A stretch of DNA of 64,000 bases, taken from positions 744,001 through 808,000 of the forward strand of contig CBDAQM010000006.1 of NCBI GenBank assembly GCA_965199095.1, in the 5' to 3' direction. A program made the position numbers and the translations under genes. This DNA comes from LMUY01 sp965199095 (GTDB lineage: Bacteria; Pseudomonadota; Alphaproteobacteria; Acetobacterales; Acetobacteraceae). This document shows positions 8,369-17,637 of the stretch, one piece after another; position 1 is the first letter of the stretch, and each line of letters starts with the position of its first letter. Below the pieces are notes generated by a model. That model saw only the letters and a program-made list of their open reading frames with translations. It ran no database searches and was not told the DNA's origin.

Positions 8369-9681
8369 GGCAGGTAGGCGTATGTGCCGGCCGGCATCGC
8401 CGCCGGGTTGTGCACGCCGCTGCGCCGCCAGAGGTCGACCACGACGCCGGTCATCAGCTCGGGCGTGTCGCCGACCACGGCCAAGGCGATGCGCCAGGCG
8501 TTGAGCGTGCGGTCGGTGGTGACGCTGGCCAGCCCCGGCAGGTTGACGGCGCGTGCGGCAATGTCGGCCGACACGGCGACGCGGAACGCCCCGATCGCGC
8601 GCCGCGCCGGCCCTGCCACCAGCGGCAGCGACGCCGCGAGCACGCCGGCCTGGATTTGCAGCCCGCTCAGCACGCCGTCGATCTGTATCTGCCAGGTGAT
8701 CGCGTCGTTGCTCGACACGAAGGGGATGGTGGCGCCCACCGCCGCCGCCTGCGCCGCCACCTGGAGCTGCGCCGCGAGCACGATCACGCCGGCGGCGGCC
8801 ACGGGTGGCGGAAGGGCGGGGGCAAGCCCGGCCACCGCCTGCAGCAGCAACGCCGCCGCCGCGTCCGGGGCCAGCGTATCTGCCACGGTCGTATCCGCCG
8901 TGGCGGCGGCGACGGCCGGTGTCGCGGCCGGCGTGCCGGCGTTCGCCACGGCGATCGCCGGCACCGCCAGCAAATCCGCCACGGCGCCGCCGAAGGTGCT
9001 GTCCGGCGTCGGCGCAGCGGCGGCCAGGTCCGCGATCGGCTCCGCCAACACCTGCTGCGCGGCGCTGCCGCTCGGCCCGGAACACAGCCCCGTCCAAACG
9101 CCCTCGGCCGTGTTGATCAACTGCATCGCGAAGCCGAACAGCGCCAGGGGCACGGCCGCGAGGCCGACGGCGGCGGCCAGCATCGCGCGCGCCTGCGCCA
9201 TGAGGCTGTTGACGCTGTCCTGCAACTGGCCGAACCAATCCGGCGTCGGCGGCACCGGCGGATCGTAGCGCTCGAAGGTGGCGTCCAGCCGCGCCACCCG
9301 GAACTCCTGCTCGCTGGTGGCAATGCGCATGCCCTCGTCCATCAGCACGGCCTGGAACGTGCCAAGCCACGGATGCACCAGCGTGCCAGGACCGGCCGCG
9401 AGGTTGGCCTGCCGCATGCGCGCAGCCTGCGCGTTGGCGTCGTCGCCGATCAGCAGCCCGGTGACATGGATCGGCCCGTCGAGCGGCCCCAGCCACTGGA
9501 AATCCTTTCGCGTGGAGCCTGGATAGCGGAAGCGCACCACCCGCTGCCCGTCAACCTCGTCCTGGCTGGGCATGTAGAACGGGATGCCGCGCCAACTCGC
9601 CACGGAGAGCTGGTCGATCACGAACTGGCCGAGCGTGCTGTTGCCGACCAAGCTGGTCAGCGTGTTGAGGCTGTCGCTCAT
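8365..9681 (-). CDS. DNA circularisation / tail protein, Mu gp43 (N) family
   Basis: The 438-residue protein carries the DNA_circ_N domain at its N-terminus (SVASWRGIPFYM near residue 25, followed by RRVVRF-like QRVVRFRYPG). An adjoining GTLVHPWLGTFQAVL segment and long Ala/Val-rich helices follow. In Mu this position is gene N, required for tail assembly; the circularisation role comes from the family name. The ATG overlaps the tape measure stop by 4 nt. Confidence 0.88.
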   Translation of the reverse strand: MSDSLNTLTSLVGNSTLGQFVIDQLSVASWRGIPFYMPSQDEVDGQRVVRFRYPGSTRKDFQWLGPLDGPIHVTGLLIGDDANAQAARMRQANLAAGPGTLVHPWLGTFQAVLMDEGMRIATSEQEFRVARLDATFERYDPPVPPTPDWFGQLQDSVNSLMAQARAMLAAAVGLAAVPLALFGFAMQLINTAEGVWTGLCSGPSGSAAQQVLAEPIADLAAAAPTPDSTFGGAVADLLAVPAIAVANAGTPAATPAVAAATADTTVADTLAPDAAAALLLQAVAGLAPALPPPVAAAGVIVLAAQLQVAAQAAAVGATIPFVSSNDAITWQIQIDGVLSGLQIQAGVLAASLPLVAGPARRAIGAFRVAVSADIAARAVNLPGLASVTTDRTLNAWRIALAVVGDTPELMTGVVVDLWRRSGVHNPAAMPAGTYAYLP

Positions 9682-11081
9682 GTCCGGTTGAGCATCCGCC
9701 CGCGGTCGACCGACGCGCCGGTGAAGCGCACGCGCCCGTCGCCGCTGTTTGCCGTGGCGCGCAGACCCTGATCGGTCGTGATGTGGATCGTGCCATCCCA
9801 CGAGGCTTTCTCCACCGGCGCGGGCGCTGACGGAGCCTGCAAGCGGTAAGCGCCAGGGTGCACCAGCGACGGCGTCGGGGCGGCGTTCGGATGGTCACCT
9901 TGATAGGTCGGAAAGCTGCTGGGGTCGTTGACCTTCGGCGGCAACATCGAGAGGCTCGGCAACGCAGGATTGAAGTTGGTGAACAGGCCGCGGAGATCGG
10001 TGAAGAACTTCTGCCAGCCCTGAATACTCTGGTCGATGATCTTGCCGAAGCTTTCCGCGACCTGGGCGCCAAACACGCTGTCGATCCAGCCGGCGAAGTT
10101 CTCCATCAGCTTTTCCATCGCCTGGTCTTTGCCCCATACTCCGTCCCAGGCCTTTTTGACGCCCTTCCACACGTCATCAAGGCCAGCCGCAGCGCTGCGC
10201 ATGTCGCCGGAAAAAGTGCCAGTTAGGAACCTACCGAAACCGGACGCCACCTGCTTGATGCCGTCCCAAACTCTTGAGAACGAGGCGCGAAACTGGCCCC
10301 AGTTCGTGGCGATGTCGTAGATCGCCGCGCCGAACAGCAACGGCAGCGCCAGCCACGGGCTGACCAGTAGCCGCAATGCGCTGCGGCTGAAGACACCGCG
10401 CATGATGCCGCCGAGATGCAGAAGCTCCGCGCCCGCCTTGATCGGCCCGGCGACCGTGCCCAGCACGCCCATGACGGCGACCAGGCCAAGCATGCCGGCC
10501 GTGAGTGCGAAGGCGCCATTGGCTACGCCGGGCAGGTGCTGATCCATCCATTGCAAGCCGACCAGCACACCGCCAAGCATGGCTGTTGCGACAGGCACTA
10601 CCCACGAAAAGCCAAGACCGACGTGCTGTGTCAATTGGTGCGAGGTCTCGGACAACGTGTCCAACTGTGTTTTAAGGTTCTGTGCCTTCTCGAAATCCTC
10701 GTTGATCACATCGTTTGACGCATGAGCAACGGTGTCTTTTACCCTCCTATAGAAATCCATCTGTTCCAAGAACGTCTGTGCGAAGATGCGACTTTCTTGG
10801 TTGCCGAACAATGCGCCGATGAAAGCACTTTGCTTGGCTGGCGACAGTGTCGCAGTCCGGCGCCTGATTGCTTCCATAACGGCTTCAATCGGGAATTGCC
10901 CTGCCTTCTCCGCATTTTGTAGCAGGCCCGGTAGATTGATCCCCTCGCGTGCGAAGGCTCGGTTGGCATGCCGGCTGCCACTGATGTCCGAGAGGAACTG
11001 ACGCAGATTGGTCGATGCTTGACCGCTTGTGCCGGCGCCACGGCGCGAGGTCTCAGCGGCCGCTAGCAGAACGTTCAGACC

Positions 11082-11091
11082 CTCCCGTCCC
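11082..11091. repeat. Target site duplication, left copy
   Basis: CTCCCGTCCC directly abuts the left inverted end of the IS and is repeated perfectly at 12375-12384. A 10-bp duplication falls within the 8-10 bp range known for ISAs1-family elements and shows the element arrived by transposition. Confidence 0.95.
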
Positions 11092-12374
11092 CAAGGCTGT
11101 TCAACTCTAGAGATGAGCCATCTGCGACAGCGCCTCGAATCCGCCAAGAGCGGCGCGATATCGATCCTGGCTGAGGGTGGCGGTCTGATTGGCCTTGAGG
11201 ATATTGAACCCGAAGCTGCGCAATCTAGCGAATACGCCTGGGTTGCATCGTATCCGTGAACGGTCCTCGCCGAGGGTGACGTCGCGGGTGTAGTGGGAGG
11301 TTGTCTCGATGCGCCAATGGGCGCGGATGGCGTCTGCCGCTTGGGCGGCGGGAAGCGGTTGATTGGAGACGTAGAACGCAACTTCGCAGGTTCTGTCGAA
11401 CAGCCCGGTCTTGGCGTTGCGCGTGTAGACGACACGCTCGACGCGGATAATGGCGCGGACATGATCCTGCCAGTCCGTGGCTTCGAAGTTTTGGGCGGGA
11501 TCGAAGACCGTGACAGTGCGGTTTTCGTAGCGGTTGCGGCCTTTGTCATGGCTTTTGTAGGTGTTGAGCGGCTTTGCCGTATCGGCGATGGCGGTGATCG
11601 TCTGAAGCAGGGTCGGCTGGTTGGCCTTGACCTGTATGATCAGAGCGATGCCGGCCTGTTTGGCGACTTCGAAGTGTTTTTTTGACAGTGGAGCGCATCG
11701 AGCGTGACGAGGGTGCCGGCAGGGACCCCGAGTTCGGCGAGCAGCGTCTGGGCTGCGGGGATTTCATTGGATTTTCCGGCAATGCCGATGTGGGCCAAAA
11801 CCAAGGACGTGTCGGTGGCGAAAGCGCTCAGCACTTGCGCAGCAAGGCGATCGTTGAAATTGTCGAAGCTGCCGCGAAGCGTCTTGCCGTCGAGCGCAAT
11901 GCTGCGTGGCCCCGGTTGCGTGCACGCAGCCTGCAGCCGGGCAGCGTGTTGGCGGAACGCGGCTTCGACATCGGCAGGCGCAAGACCTTGGAGGATATAG
12001 CGAATGGCGGTGTGGGCAGGCGCCCGGCGCCATGCGAGACCGAACGCGGCATTCAGTTTGGACCGATGCACGTCGATGAAGGTGACGATGCCGCGATAGG
12101 AGTTGCAGCCGGTCACGATCGCCAGAATGGAAAAGAGCAACACGTGGGGCAGCTTGTATTTTTGTCCCTGCCCGCGACGGGGATCGGGAACCTTTGACAG
12201 CATGGAGAGCAACGGCGCGAACTGGGACATGGCAACCTCACACTCGGTTGCCGCCCCAGGAGTCAGACATATTGTGATTCGGGAATCCTGTTTCTTATCA
12301 GACAGTCCATTTCCCAGCGCAGGTGTGGCAAATCAGACTCAGTCGAACCTTGCCGCCAGGATTGAACAGCCTTG
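11092..12374 (-). mobile_element. ISAs1-family insertion sequence, 1283 bp
   Basis: The ends are perfect 13-bp inverted repeats: CAAGGCTGTTCAA at 11092-11104 and its complement at 12362-12374. They are flanked by a perfect 10-bp direct repeat. The single transposase gene fills the element. Size, end length, duplication length and transposase motifs all fit ISAs1. It inserted into the tape measure gene of the prophage. Perfect duplication suggests a fairly recent insertion. Confidence 0.95.
11107..12230 (-). CDS. ISAs1 transposase, read in two frames across a -1 slip
   Basis: Frame 0 runs from ATG 12230 through PDPRRGQGQKYKLPHVL, DGKTLRGSFD (first catalytic Asp region) and LDALHCQK. It then reaches a stop shortly after a run of seven A. 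Slipping -1 at A_AAA_AAC (11682-11676) continues HFEVAKQAGIALIIQVKANQP, then DAIRAHWRIET and VTLGEDRSRIR (catalytic Glu region), to TAG at 11107. The joined product is about 374 residues, normal for the family, with no other defect. The shift may be programmed, a one-base deletion, or a homopolymer read error; the family usually has one frame. Confidence 0.85.
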
Positions 12375-12384
12375 CTCCCGTCCC
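12375..12384. repeat. Target site duplication, right copy
   Basis: CTCCCGTCCC follows the right inverted end of the IS and matches the left copy at 11082-11091 in all ten bases. Confidence 0.95.
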
Positions 12385-13334
12385 TCGTAAGCCCTGCCGG
12401 CAACTGGAATAATCTCCGGCAGGAACTGCGAGAAGTCCGTGAAGTAGAAGTGACCCTGCCGGCCAGCCAGTGCCGTTGCAGAGAGCGCCGACAACATGTC
12501 CTCAGGCTTGATCTTCAAGCCTTCCTGTATGGCAAACGCGCCTTGTCGAGCATCTACCAGCGATGTCGCGTATGCGGTCGATGCCTTCGCCATCATCGGG
12601 AGCAACTTATTGACAGCATCTTCACCGATGCCTGTCGTGATCATGAACATGCCGGTTTCGGCGATGTCGTGACTGCTTTGCCGCGTATCGAGCGCCATCT
12701 TGCGGTAGGCCGCCGCCATCTCGGCAACTTTGCTGCGCACCTGGGTTGAGGCCGTACCGGCAGTAATCGCAATATGCGTGAGAACTTGGTCAAACTCGGC
12801 GGCCTCGCGGATCGGCTCCGCCAGGCTGATCCCAGCCATCGCGCTGCCGGCCAAGCCAATTTGCGAGTGCATCTCGCCCAATCGCTCGCGCGTGCTCGCA
12901 ACCGCGTTGCCGACCCGGCCGCGCCAGCCCATGCCCGAACTCGGGCCGGCCTCGGTCGGCACGAACCGCGCCGCACCCGGAGCCATCAGCGGCATGCCGC
13001 CCCGGCCATAGATCTGATCAAGGCTGCGGCCGTTACCGATCGTGCGGAACCTCTCGGCCTGATCGCGGGCGCGGCCCAGCTCGGCCGAACTCATCCGCCG
13101 GATCGCGGATGCGGCAGCCTCCGCCTGCCGCGCCGTCGCGCCGAGTTGGGTGTTGACGACGCCGATATCCTTGCCGAGCGCCCGCACCGTGGCGTCCGCC
13201 CCGTCCAGTTCCTTGAAGCCGAGCTTCTTCGTCAGCGCCTCGAAGCGCTGCACCAGCTCCATGCATTTGCGCATGGGGCCGGAGAGCTGGTCGACCAGCT
13301 TGAGCGTCAAGGCCGCGCGCAAGTCAGTCGCCAT

Positions 13335-13924
13335 TCACGCCCCTCCTGCGGCCCATTGCTGTTTCAGCGTGATCATTTGGCCCTGCCAGAACGCCGCTTC
13401 GCGACTATCCCACTGCTCGACCCCGCGCACGCCATGATAGAAATGCGCGAGGTCGGCGAGGATCAGCGCCCAGGTGTCTGCGGGCCACTCGTCAAAAAAC
13501 GCTGGGCCACCAGGAACACGTCCATCGCGTCGGCCCCATCCATGCGGTCGTAGATGGCAGCCCACTGCACCGGGCTGTACTGCGCCTGGACGGACGCGGC
13601 CGTGAGCTTCAGCGCGAACGCGTCGCCGGAGCTGGACATGATGGTGCGCACGTCCTTCCCGTTCAGCCGCCGCAGGGTCACGGCGTCCACCGTCTCCTGG
13701 GTATCTTGCCCGCCTTTCCGCCAGGTCAGCACGACCGGCTTGAGCAGGGGCAGCGTGACCGAGCCGTCATCGTTCACGGCCGCGCGCTTCGGCAGCTTGT
13801 CGTCGGCATCGTCGAGGTCGACGGCGATCGGCGCGTCGACGTTCACGGCCGCGGCAGGATCAGTTCCCGGTGCGGCGCTCGCAGCGGGATCGGTCAGGTC
13901 GATGACGGTGTTCGTGTCGCTCAT
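13335..13924 (-). CDS. Tail assembly chaperone, -1 frameshift product (gp41')
   Basis: The gp41 frame and a second frame overlap. A -1 slip at T_TTT_TTG (13499-13493) turns ...VAQRFLTSG into ...VAQRFFDEWPADTWALIL. It extends the protein by 53 residues beyond codon 143, to 196 residues. The extension ends one nucleotide before the tape measure gene. Long and short chaperone forms made by slippage just upstream of the tape measure gene are a conserved feature of long-tailed phages. The extension contains Trp-rich helices (DEWPADTWALILADLAHFYHG) and lacks its own plausible start. Confidence 0.82.
13463..13924 (-). CDS. Tail assembly chaperone, Mu gp41 family (unshifted form)
   Basis: The 153-residue protein starts with ATG at 13924, overlapping the tail tube stop by 4 nt. 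After an Ala/Asp-rich N-terminal stretch comes the gp41 core: VTLPLLKPVVLTWRKGG, TLRRLNGKDVRTI and YDRMDGADAMDVFLVAQRF. By family knowledge it coats the tape measure protein during tail tube assembly. It ends soon after the slippery site. Confidence 0.88.
   Translation of the reverse strand: MSDTNTVIDLTDPAASAAPGTDPAAAVNVDAPIAVDLDDADDKLPKRAAVNDDGSVTLPLLKPVVLTWRKGGQDTQETVDAVTLRRLNGKDVRTIMSSSGDAFALKLTAASVQAQYSPVQWAAIYDRMDGADAMDVFLVAQRFLTSGPQTPGR
13493..13499 (-). promoter_or_regulatory. Slippery heptamer T_TTT_TTG for -1 frameshift
   Basis: The minus strand reads CG-TTTTTT-GACGAG. In the gp41 frame the codons are CGT TTT TTG. Both tRNAs can re-pair one base back on TTT TTT. The -1 frame is open to the end of the chaperone module, whereas the zero frame stops 11 codons later. 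Confidence 0.8.
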
Positions 13925-14292
13925 GACGGCAGCAGCTCCTGAGGTTCGTCGACGGCCCATTTCAACGCGACCTTGCCACCCTCGCCGCTGGTCACCTTGG
14001 GGCGCTCACCCGTCTGCACCACGCTCGCCCAGGTGAATTGCTGGCCGGTGTCGCACTTGATTTCCAACTGGCCCGGCGTGGTGTCGTAGATCGACGACAT
14101 GGTGTCGCCAGCCTCGAACACGGTCGAGATTTCGACCATGCCTTCCTTCCACTCGTTCGAAAAGAACAACCGGCGCCCGGCCACGACGGGGTTGTTGATG
14201 ATCCCGCCTGCCTGGAAACTCGACCCCTTCTCGCAGTCGATATGAGCGCCCTTGAAGTAGGCATCGATGATGCCGAGGACTTGAGCGGCCAT
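13921..14292 (-). CDS. Tail tube protein, Mu gp40 (M) family
   Basis: The 123-residue protein has the Mu-type tail tube signature: DAYFKGAHIDCEKGSSFQAGG at the N-terminus and TTPGQLEIKCDTGQQFTW in the C-terminal half. It follows the sheath gene, and its ATG overlaps the sheath stop (TAATG). It polymerises into the inner tube of the contractile tail. Confidence 0.92.
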   Translation of the reverse strand: MAAQVLGIIDAYFKGAHIDCEKGSSFQAGGIINNPVVAGRRLFFSNEWKEGMVEISTVFEAGDTMSSIYDTTPGQLEIKCDTGQQFTWASVVQTGERPKVTSGEGGKVALKWAVDEPQELLPS

Positions 14293-15815
14293 TACGCTGC
14301 GAACTCCAGGACTTCCGCCAGCACCATCAGGTTGCCAGCGCGGCGGTATTGCAGGTCACCGTTGCACCGGTTCGGGTCGCTCGGATCGCGCGTGTGCTTC
14401 GCCGCGTTGATGGTGAGCGCGGAGCCTTCGATCCACCCGGCGCGCTCATACTGCAGGCAGCGCGACGCCCAGGCTGCATCCAGCCGCTTCGGTGTCGCCG
14501 CCGTAGGGTCGTAGGTCGCACCAATGCTGTCATCGTCGAATAGCTTGGCGTTGGGGTAGAGCAGCTTGATGTAGCCGCGCCAGTCGTAGCGGATCCGGGT
14601 GGCGACCGCGATCGCCATGATGTCCAACCACGCCGTATCGGGCACGCCAAGGTTGCTGATCATGTAGCCGGAGATGGTGCGGTCGATCACGACGGTCCCG
14701 TCCGGCAGCTTCTCAAACGTGGACACGCCGTTGAACAGCAGCAGGTTGCTCTGCTGCTCCGTGAACATGTCCGCGTCGTCGGGTGCGGTTAGCCCGGCCA
14801 CGGCGATGCCGCGCGACTGGCGGGATGGATCATTGATCAGCCGGAAGGCGTGCACCGCACACCAGGCGGCGACCCACTTCCACGGGCTCTCCAGCATGCC
14901 GGCCGCGCCGATCGTCACGATGCCCTTGCTGTTGCCGGCATCGCCGTAGCCCGTCTGGGTGCCATAGGGGCCGCGCACGCCCATGAAGCCGATCGCGTCC
15001 AGCTTGACGGTTGCGGTGAACCGGCGGTCCAGCTCGGCCGCGAACTCCGCCCGGTTGTTGGCATCGTTCCACGGGATGACGATGAAGGTGTACCAGGCAG
15101 TCGCGATCGCCGCGATCATGCTGGACATGTCCGGATTGCCGGCGCCGCCCGACAGCGTGCCGCGAGAGAGCCCGGGACCGGTCACCGCCAGGCTGACGAC
15201 GGGCAGGGCGGCATCGCTGCGGCTGACGATACGCACGTCGATGTCGTTGCCGCACTGCCCGGCGTTCTTCGCCGTGAGGGTGACGACGCCGGCGACGGCG
15301 CTCGCCACGACGGGCATGTCCGGCAGGGCGTTGACCGTGCTGACCAGCAGCGCCGCGATCGCCGTCGCGGTCTGTCCGGCGGTCACCAGCAGCGCGAACA
15401 GCATGCCGTCGATCCTGATGCCGATGACGGCCGAGCCGGTCGCCGTGGCGCCGACCGTGATCGTCCCCTTCGCCGCGATCGAGGCCGCCGCGTCGAGGAT
15501 CGCCATCGCAAACAACGGGGTCGTCTTGTTGTTCTTGCGGAAGAGGCCGATCTGCCCGGCGGCGATCGAGCCGAAGCCGAACAGCGCACCGCCCTGTCCG
15601 TCGGCCGTGATCGGGTAGACCTGGCCCGCCACGGCCGAGCCGCTGGCCAGCATCTGGCTCATGACCAGCACCTTCGCCGGGAAGCCGACCAGGCCGATGT
15701 TGCCGTAGTTCGGCCTGACCTCGACCATGACATCCGGCTTACGCCAGGTGTCCGCCGATGGGACCTCGTTAAAGTTGATCGTCTGCGGCTGGGTCTGGCT
15801 GAGGCTGTCGCTCAC
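14292..15815 (-). CDS. L: Contractile tail sheath protein, Mu gpL family
   Basis: The 507-residue protein is the sheath. Typical elements are INFNEVPSADTWRKPDVMVEV at the N-terminus and LTAKNAGQCGNDIDVRIV in the middle domain. The C-terminal parts RLINDPSRQSRGIAVAG and VPDTAWLDIMAIAVATRIRYDW also fit. Length matches Mu gpL (about 500). Its ATG overlaps the small gp38-type gene by 4 nt and its stop overlaps the tube gene start. Confidence 0.95.
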   Translation of the reverse strand: MSDSLSQTQPQTINFNEVPSADTWRKPDVMVEVRPNYGNIGLVGFPAKVLVMSQMLASGSAVAGQVYPITADGQGGALFGFGSIAAGQIGLFRKNNKTTPLFAMAILDAAASIAAKGTITVGATATGSAVIGIRIDGMLFALLVTAGQTATAIAALLVSTVNALPDMPVVASAVAGVVTLTAKNAGQCGNDIDVRIVSRSDAALPVVSLAVTGPGLSRGTLSGGAGNPDMSSMIAAIATAWYTFIVIPWNDANNRAEFAAELDRRFTATVKLDAIGFMGVRGPYGTQTGYGDAGNSKGIVTIGAAGMLESPWKWVAAWCAVHAFRLINDPSRQSRGIAVAGLTAPDDADMFTEQQSNLLLFNGVSTFEKLPDGTVVIDRTISGYMISNLGVPDTAWLDIMAIAVATRIRYDWRGYIKLLYPNAKLFDDDSIGATYDPTAATPKRLDAAWASRCLQYERAGWIEGSALTINAAKHTRDPSDPNRCNGDLQYRRAGNLMVLAEVLEFAA

Positions 15816-16033
15816 GACGAGGTCCCCTCGGTTTCAGTGTGGCCGGGCTCGGCCGGTGGAGTGGCAGGTGCTGCGTCCACCTTCACGACGTCGCCGTCGG
15901 CCAGCATCTTCAGGATCAGCGCGGTGCGCTCGACCTCCATGCCCTCGGCCGGCAGCAGCGTGCCGGCCACCAGGCCGTAGCCGCTCGGCATTGGCACGCG
16001 GCGGCCGTCGCCGGGCTTGATGGTGATCCTCAT
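15812..16033 (-). CDS. DUF2635 protein, Mu gp38 equivalent
   Basis: The 73-residue protein begins RITIKPGDGRRVPMPSGYGLVAGTLL, which matches the small DUF2635 family found just before the sheath gene in Mu-like phages. The family's function is not established. The acidic, Pro-rich C-terminus is probably disordered. It overlaps both neighbours by 4 nt. Confidence 0.85.
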   Translation of the reverse strand: MRITIKPGDGRRVPMPSGYGLVAGTLLPAEGMEVERTALILKMLADGDVVKVDAAPATPPAEPGHTETEGTSS

Positions 16034-16620
16034 GGGCCGTCCCTCACAACGTCAACTTCGGGTGGGAGCGCTTCCTTGCCCTCCCACGTCACGCCAAGGC
16101 GCAGGAACTCGGCGAACTCGACCAACTGCGCCTGGTCGAACCCATTGAAGTCGACCGCCACGCTCAAGCCGGCGACGGCGAGTTCCTGGCTGGCCCACTG
16201 GTCAGAGTAGACCGGGCCGCCCTCGCCCAACTGGGCGCTCCCATGGTTGGCGATCACGAAGCCATGTAGCGCGACCGTCGCGGTGCTCAGCATCCCGAAG
16301 ATGCCGGCGCGTTGCGCATCGCCCCGCATCAGCAGCGGGAGGCTGCTATTCCTGACGACCAGCAGCACCTGCCAATGCGACGTGCCACGGAACTGCCGCC
16401 CGAGGTCTTTGGCCGGCGTCACCTTGCTGAGGCCGAGGCCGATGGTCGGCGGATGACGGGTGAACTCCCGCCACGCTTCCCCGGTCAGGTGTGGCGGCAG
16501 CACCTGGTGCTCAAACACCCGCTCCGGAAATACGGCGACCAGCCGCTCCCGCAGCCCCGCCTCGATGTCCGCGAGCGGGCCGCCGTCCAGCAGCGCTGTG
16601 ACCTTGGGAGACGTCACCAT
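16030..16620 (-). CDS. Gp37 / DUF1834 tail completion-type protein
   Basis: The protein of about 196 residues matches Mu gp37 (DUF1834) by position and by segments such as HPPTIGLGLSKVTPAKDLGRQFRG and SHWQVLLVVRN. In contractile phages this slot holds connector or tail-completion proteins. Three starts are possible: ATG 16626, ATG 16620, or GTG 16617 in a GTGA overlap with the gp36 stop. 16620 is chosen provisionally. Confidence 0.82.
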   Translation of the reverse strand: MVTSPKVTALLDGGPLADIEAGLRERLVAVFPERVFEHQVLPPHLTGEAWREFTRHPPTIGLGLSKVTPAKDLGRQFRGTSHWQVLLVVRNSSLPLLMRGDAQRAGIFGMLSTATVALHGFVIANHGSAQLGEGGPVYSDQWASQELAVAGLSVAVDFNGFDQAQLVEFAEFLRLGVTWEGKEALPPEVDVVRDGP

Positions 16621-17069
16621 AGCCAATCATACCCGCCGCCGCCGAAGCCAAACCCGCCATGCCGCACCCGCGCCGTCACCACGCGCGACCGATCCGTGGT
16701 GGTGGCGCCCGTCGCCGTCTTGAGACCGTCGAGCGACAGCTTGTTTTCGGCGATGCCGCGCAACCAGCGCAGCGTCCGATCGTGGGCATCCTTGACCCGG
16801 TCGGACACGGTGGCGTTACCCTCGCTCGCCAACATGAAGCGGGCGATGTCGGCCGTTCCGCGGACGATCATTGGCGAGACGGGCGCGGCCAGCGGTACGG
16901 CATACCGCTCGCGCAGATGCGTATCGACCATGTCCGACGCGTCCGCCAAGGCGCGTTCGATCTTGCCCGCATCCGGCCCGGCGGTGCGCTCGTCCTCCGG
17001 CGCGGTGAGGCGGGACAACTCCGCTTCGCCGAACAGCACGACCATGTCTTTGAGTGCCGCATAGGCCAT
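16614..17069 (-). CDS. DUF1320 head-tail connector protein, Mu gp36
   Basis: The 151-residue protein matches the gp36/DUF1320 family: LKDMVVLFGEAELSRLT at the N-terminus and IERALADASDMVDTHLRERYAVPL in the middle. The family forms helical connector rings at the capsid portal. The Gly-rich end (GGFGFGGGGYDW) is probably flexible. The ATG overlaps the preceding stop by one base (TGATG). Confidence 0.88.
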   Translation of the reverse strand: MAYAALKDMVVLFGEAELSRLTAPEDERTAGPDAGKIERALADASDMVDTHLRERYAVPLAAPVSPMIVRGTADIARFMLASEGNATVSDRVKDAHDRTLRWLRGIAENKLSLDGLKTATGATTTDRSRVVTARVRHGGFGFGGGGYDWLW

Positions 17070-17626
17070 CAGCGCGTGCGTTCCGCCTCGCGCGCGGTGT
17101 CCAGCGCCGCCCGCACCTTGATGCCGATGTCGGAAGCGCCGTGATGGATGGCCACCTGCGCCTCCAACGCGCGCTGCCGCACGCCGGCATTCGGGTGCTT
17201 GGTGAGCAGGTCGACCGTGCTCTCACGCCCGAAGATGGGGTCGACCTCGCCGGCCACCGCGGCCGTGGTTGTGTGGCCGTAAGGCGTTACCGGGTCGAGC
17301 GGCATGGCGCGTGGACCGGTCAGCGGCGGGGAGCGACGCCGCGCGAACGCATCGGTCAGCGCCTCATCCGCTTGCACGAGTGGCGGTTGCCCGCTATCGG
17401 CCGAAACGGTCCCGATCTGCGGCAGCGGAGCATCCGCCGCGGCCGTTGCTTCGGGAAGCGGATCGGGCGCCGGGAATGTCTGCGCGCCGGACGCTGCTGC
17501 CGCGGCTTGATCCTGCTCGGCGTTCGCGGCCGAGCGGGCCTCGCTGGCCTGCAACGCATCGGCCAACGTATGAGCCGCGGCGATCGGTTCACCCGACTTC
17601 GGTGTGGGAGTGGTGGACTTTGCCAT
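17069..17626 (-). CDS. Mu gp35-position protein, Ala/Pro-rich
   Basis: The 185-residue protein starts at ATG 17626, 11 nt after the capsid stop. The first 110 residues are Ala/Pro/Gln-rich and look disordered. The C-terminal part (FGRESTVDLLTKHPNAGVRQRALEAQ) is helical. It occupies the place of Mu gp35 between capsid and gp36. No domain was recognised. It may be a head or connector accessory protein. Confidence 0.7.
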   Translation of the reverse strand: MAKSTTPTPKSGEPIAAAHTLADALQASEARSAANAEQDQAAAAASGAQTFPAPDPLPEATAAADAPLPQIGTVSADSGQPPLVQADEALTDAFARRRSPPLTGPRAMPLDPVTPYGHTTTAAVAGEVDPIFGRESTVDLLTKHPNAGVRQRALEAQVAIHHGASDIGIKVRAALDTAREAERTR

Positions 17627-17637
17627 ACGCGTGCTCC

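Larger units (their letters stand above)
9678..13334 (-). pseudogene. Tape measure protein gene, split by insertion sequence
   Basis: The two halves, 13334-12375 (320 codons) and 11081-9678 (468 codons), rejoin exactly in frame when the IS and one 10-bp duplication are removed. The restored protein is 787 residues, reading AYEGRE then GLNVLLAAAE at the junction. It has an N-terminal TMP helix region (LVDQLSGPMRK), a PhageMin_Tail-like central part, and hydrophobic segments around GLGFSWVVPVATAMLGG and ALPLLFGAAIYDIA. The upstream fragment ends 11 residues into the IS. Without this protein a contractile tail cannot be measured or assembled, so the prophage is probably defective for virions. 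Confidence 0.92.

Noticed and set aside
9858..10320. Plus-strand frames opposite the tape measure 3' part
   Set aside because: Shadow composition; the minus-strand frame rejoins perfectly with its N-terminal half.
11108..11549. N-terminal extension of the downstream tape measure fragment into the IS
   Set aside because: This part is an out-of-frame reading of transposase DNA; the real tape measure sequence resumes at 11081.
11293..12197. Plus-strand frames inside the insertion sequence
   Set aside because: They are antisense to the transposase and lack any family feature.
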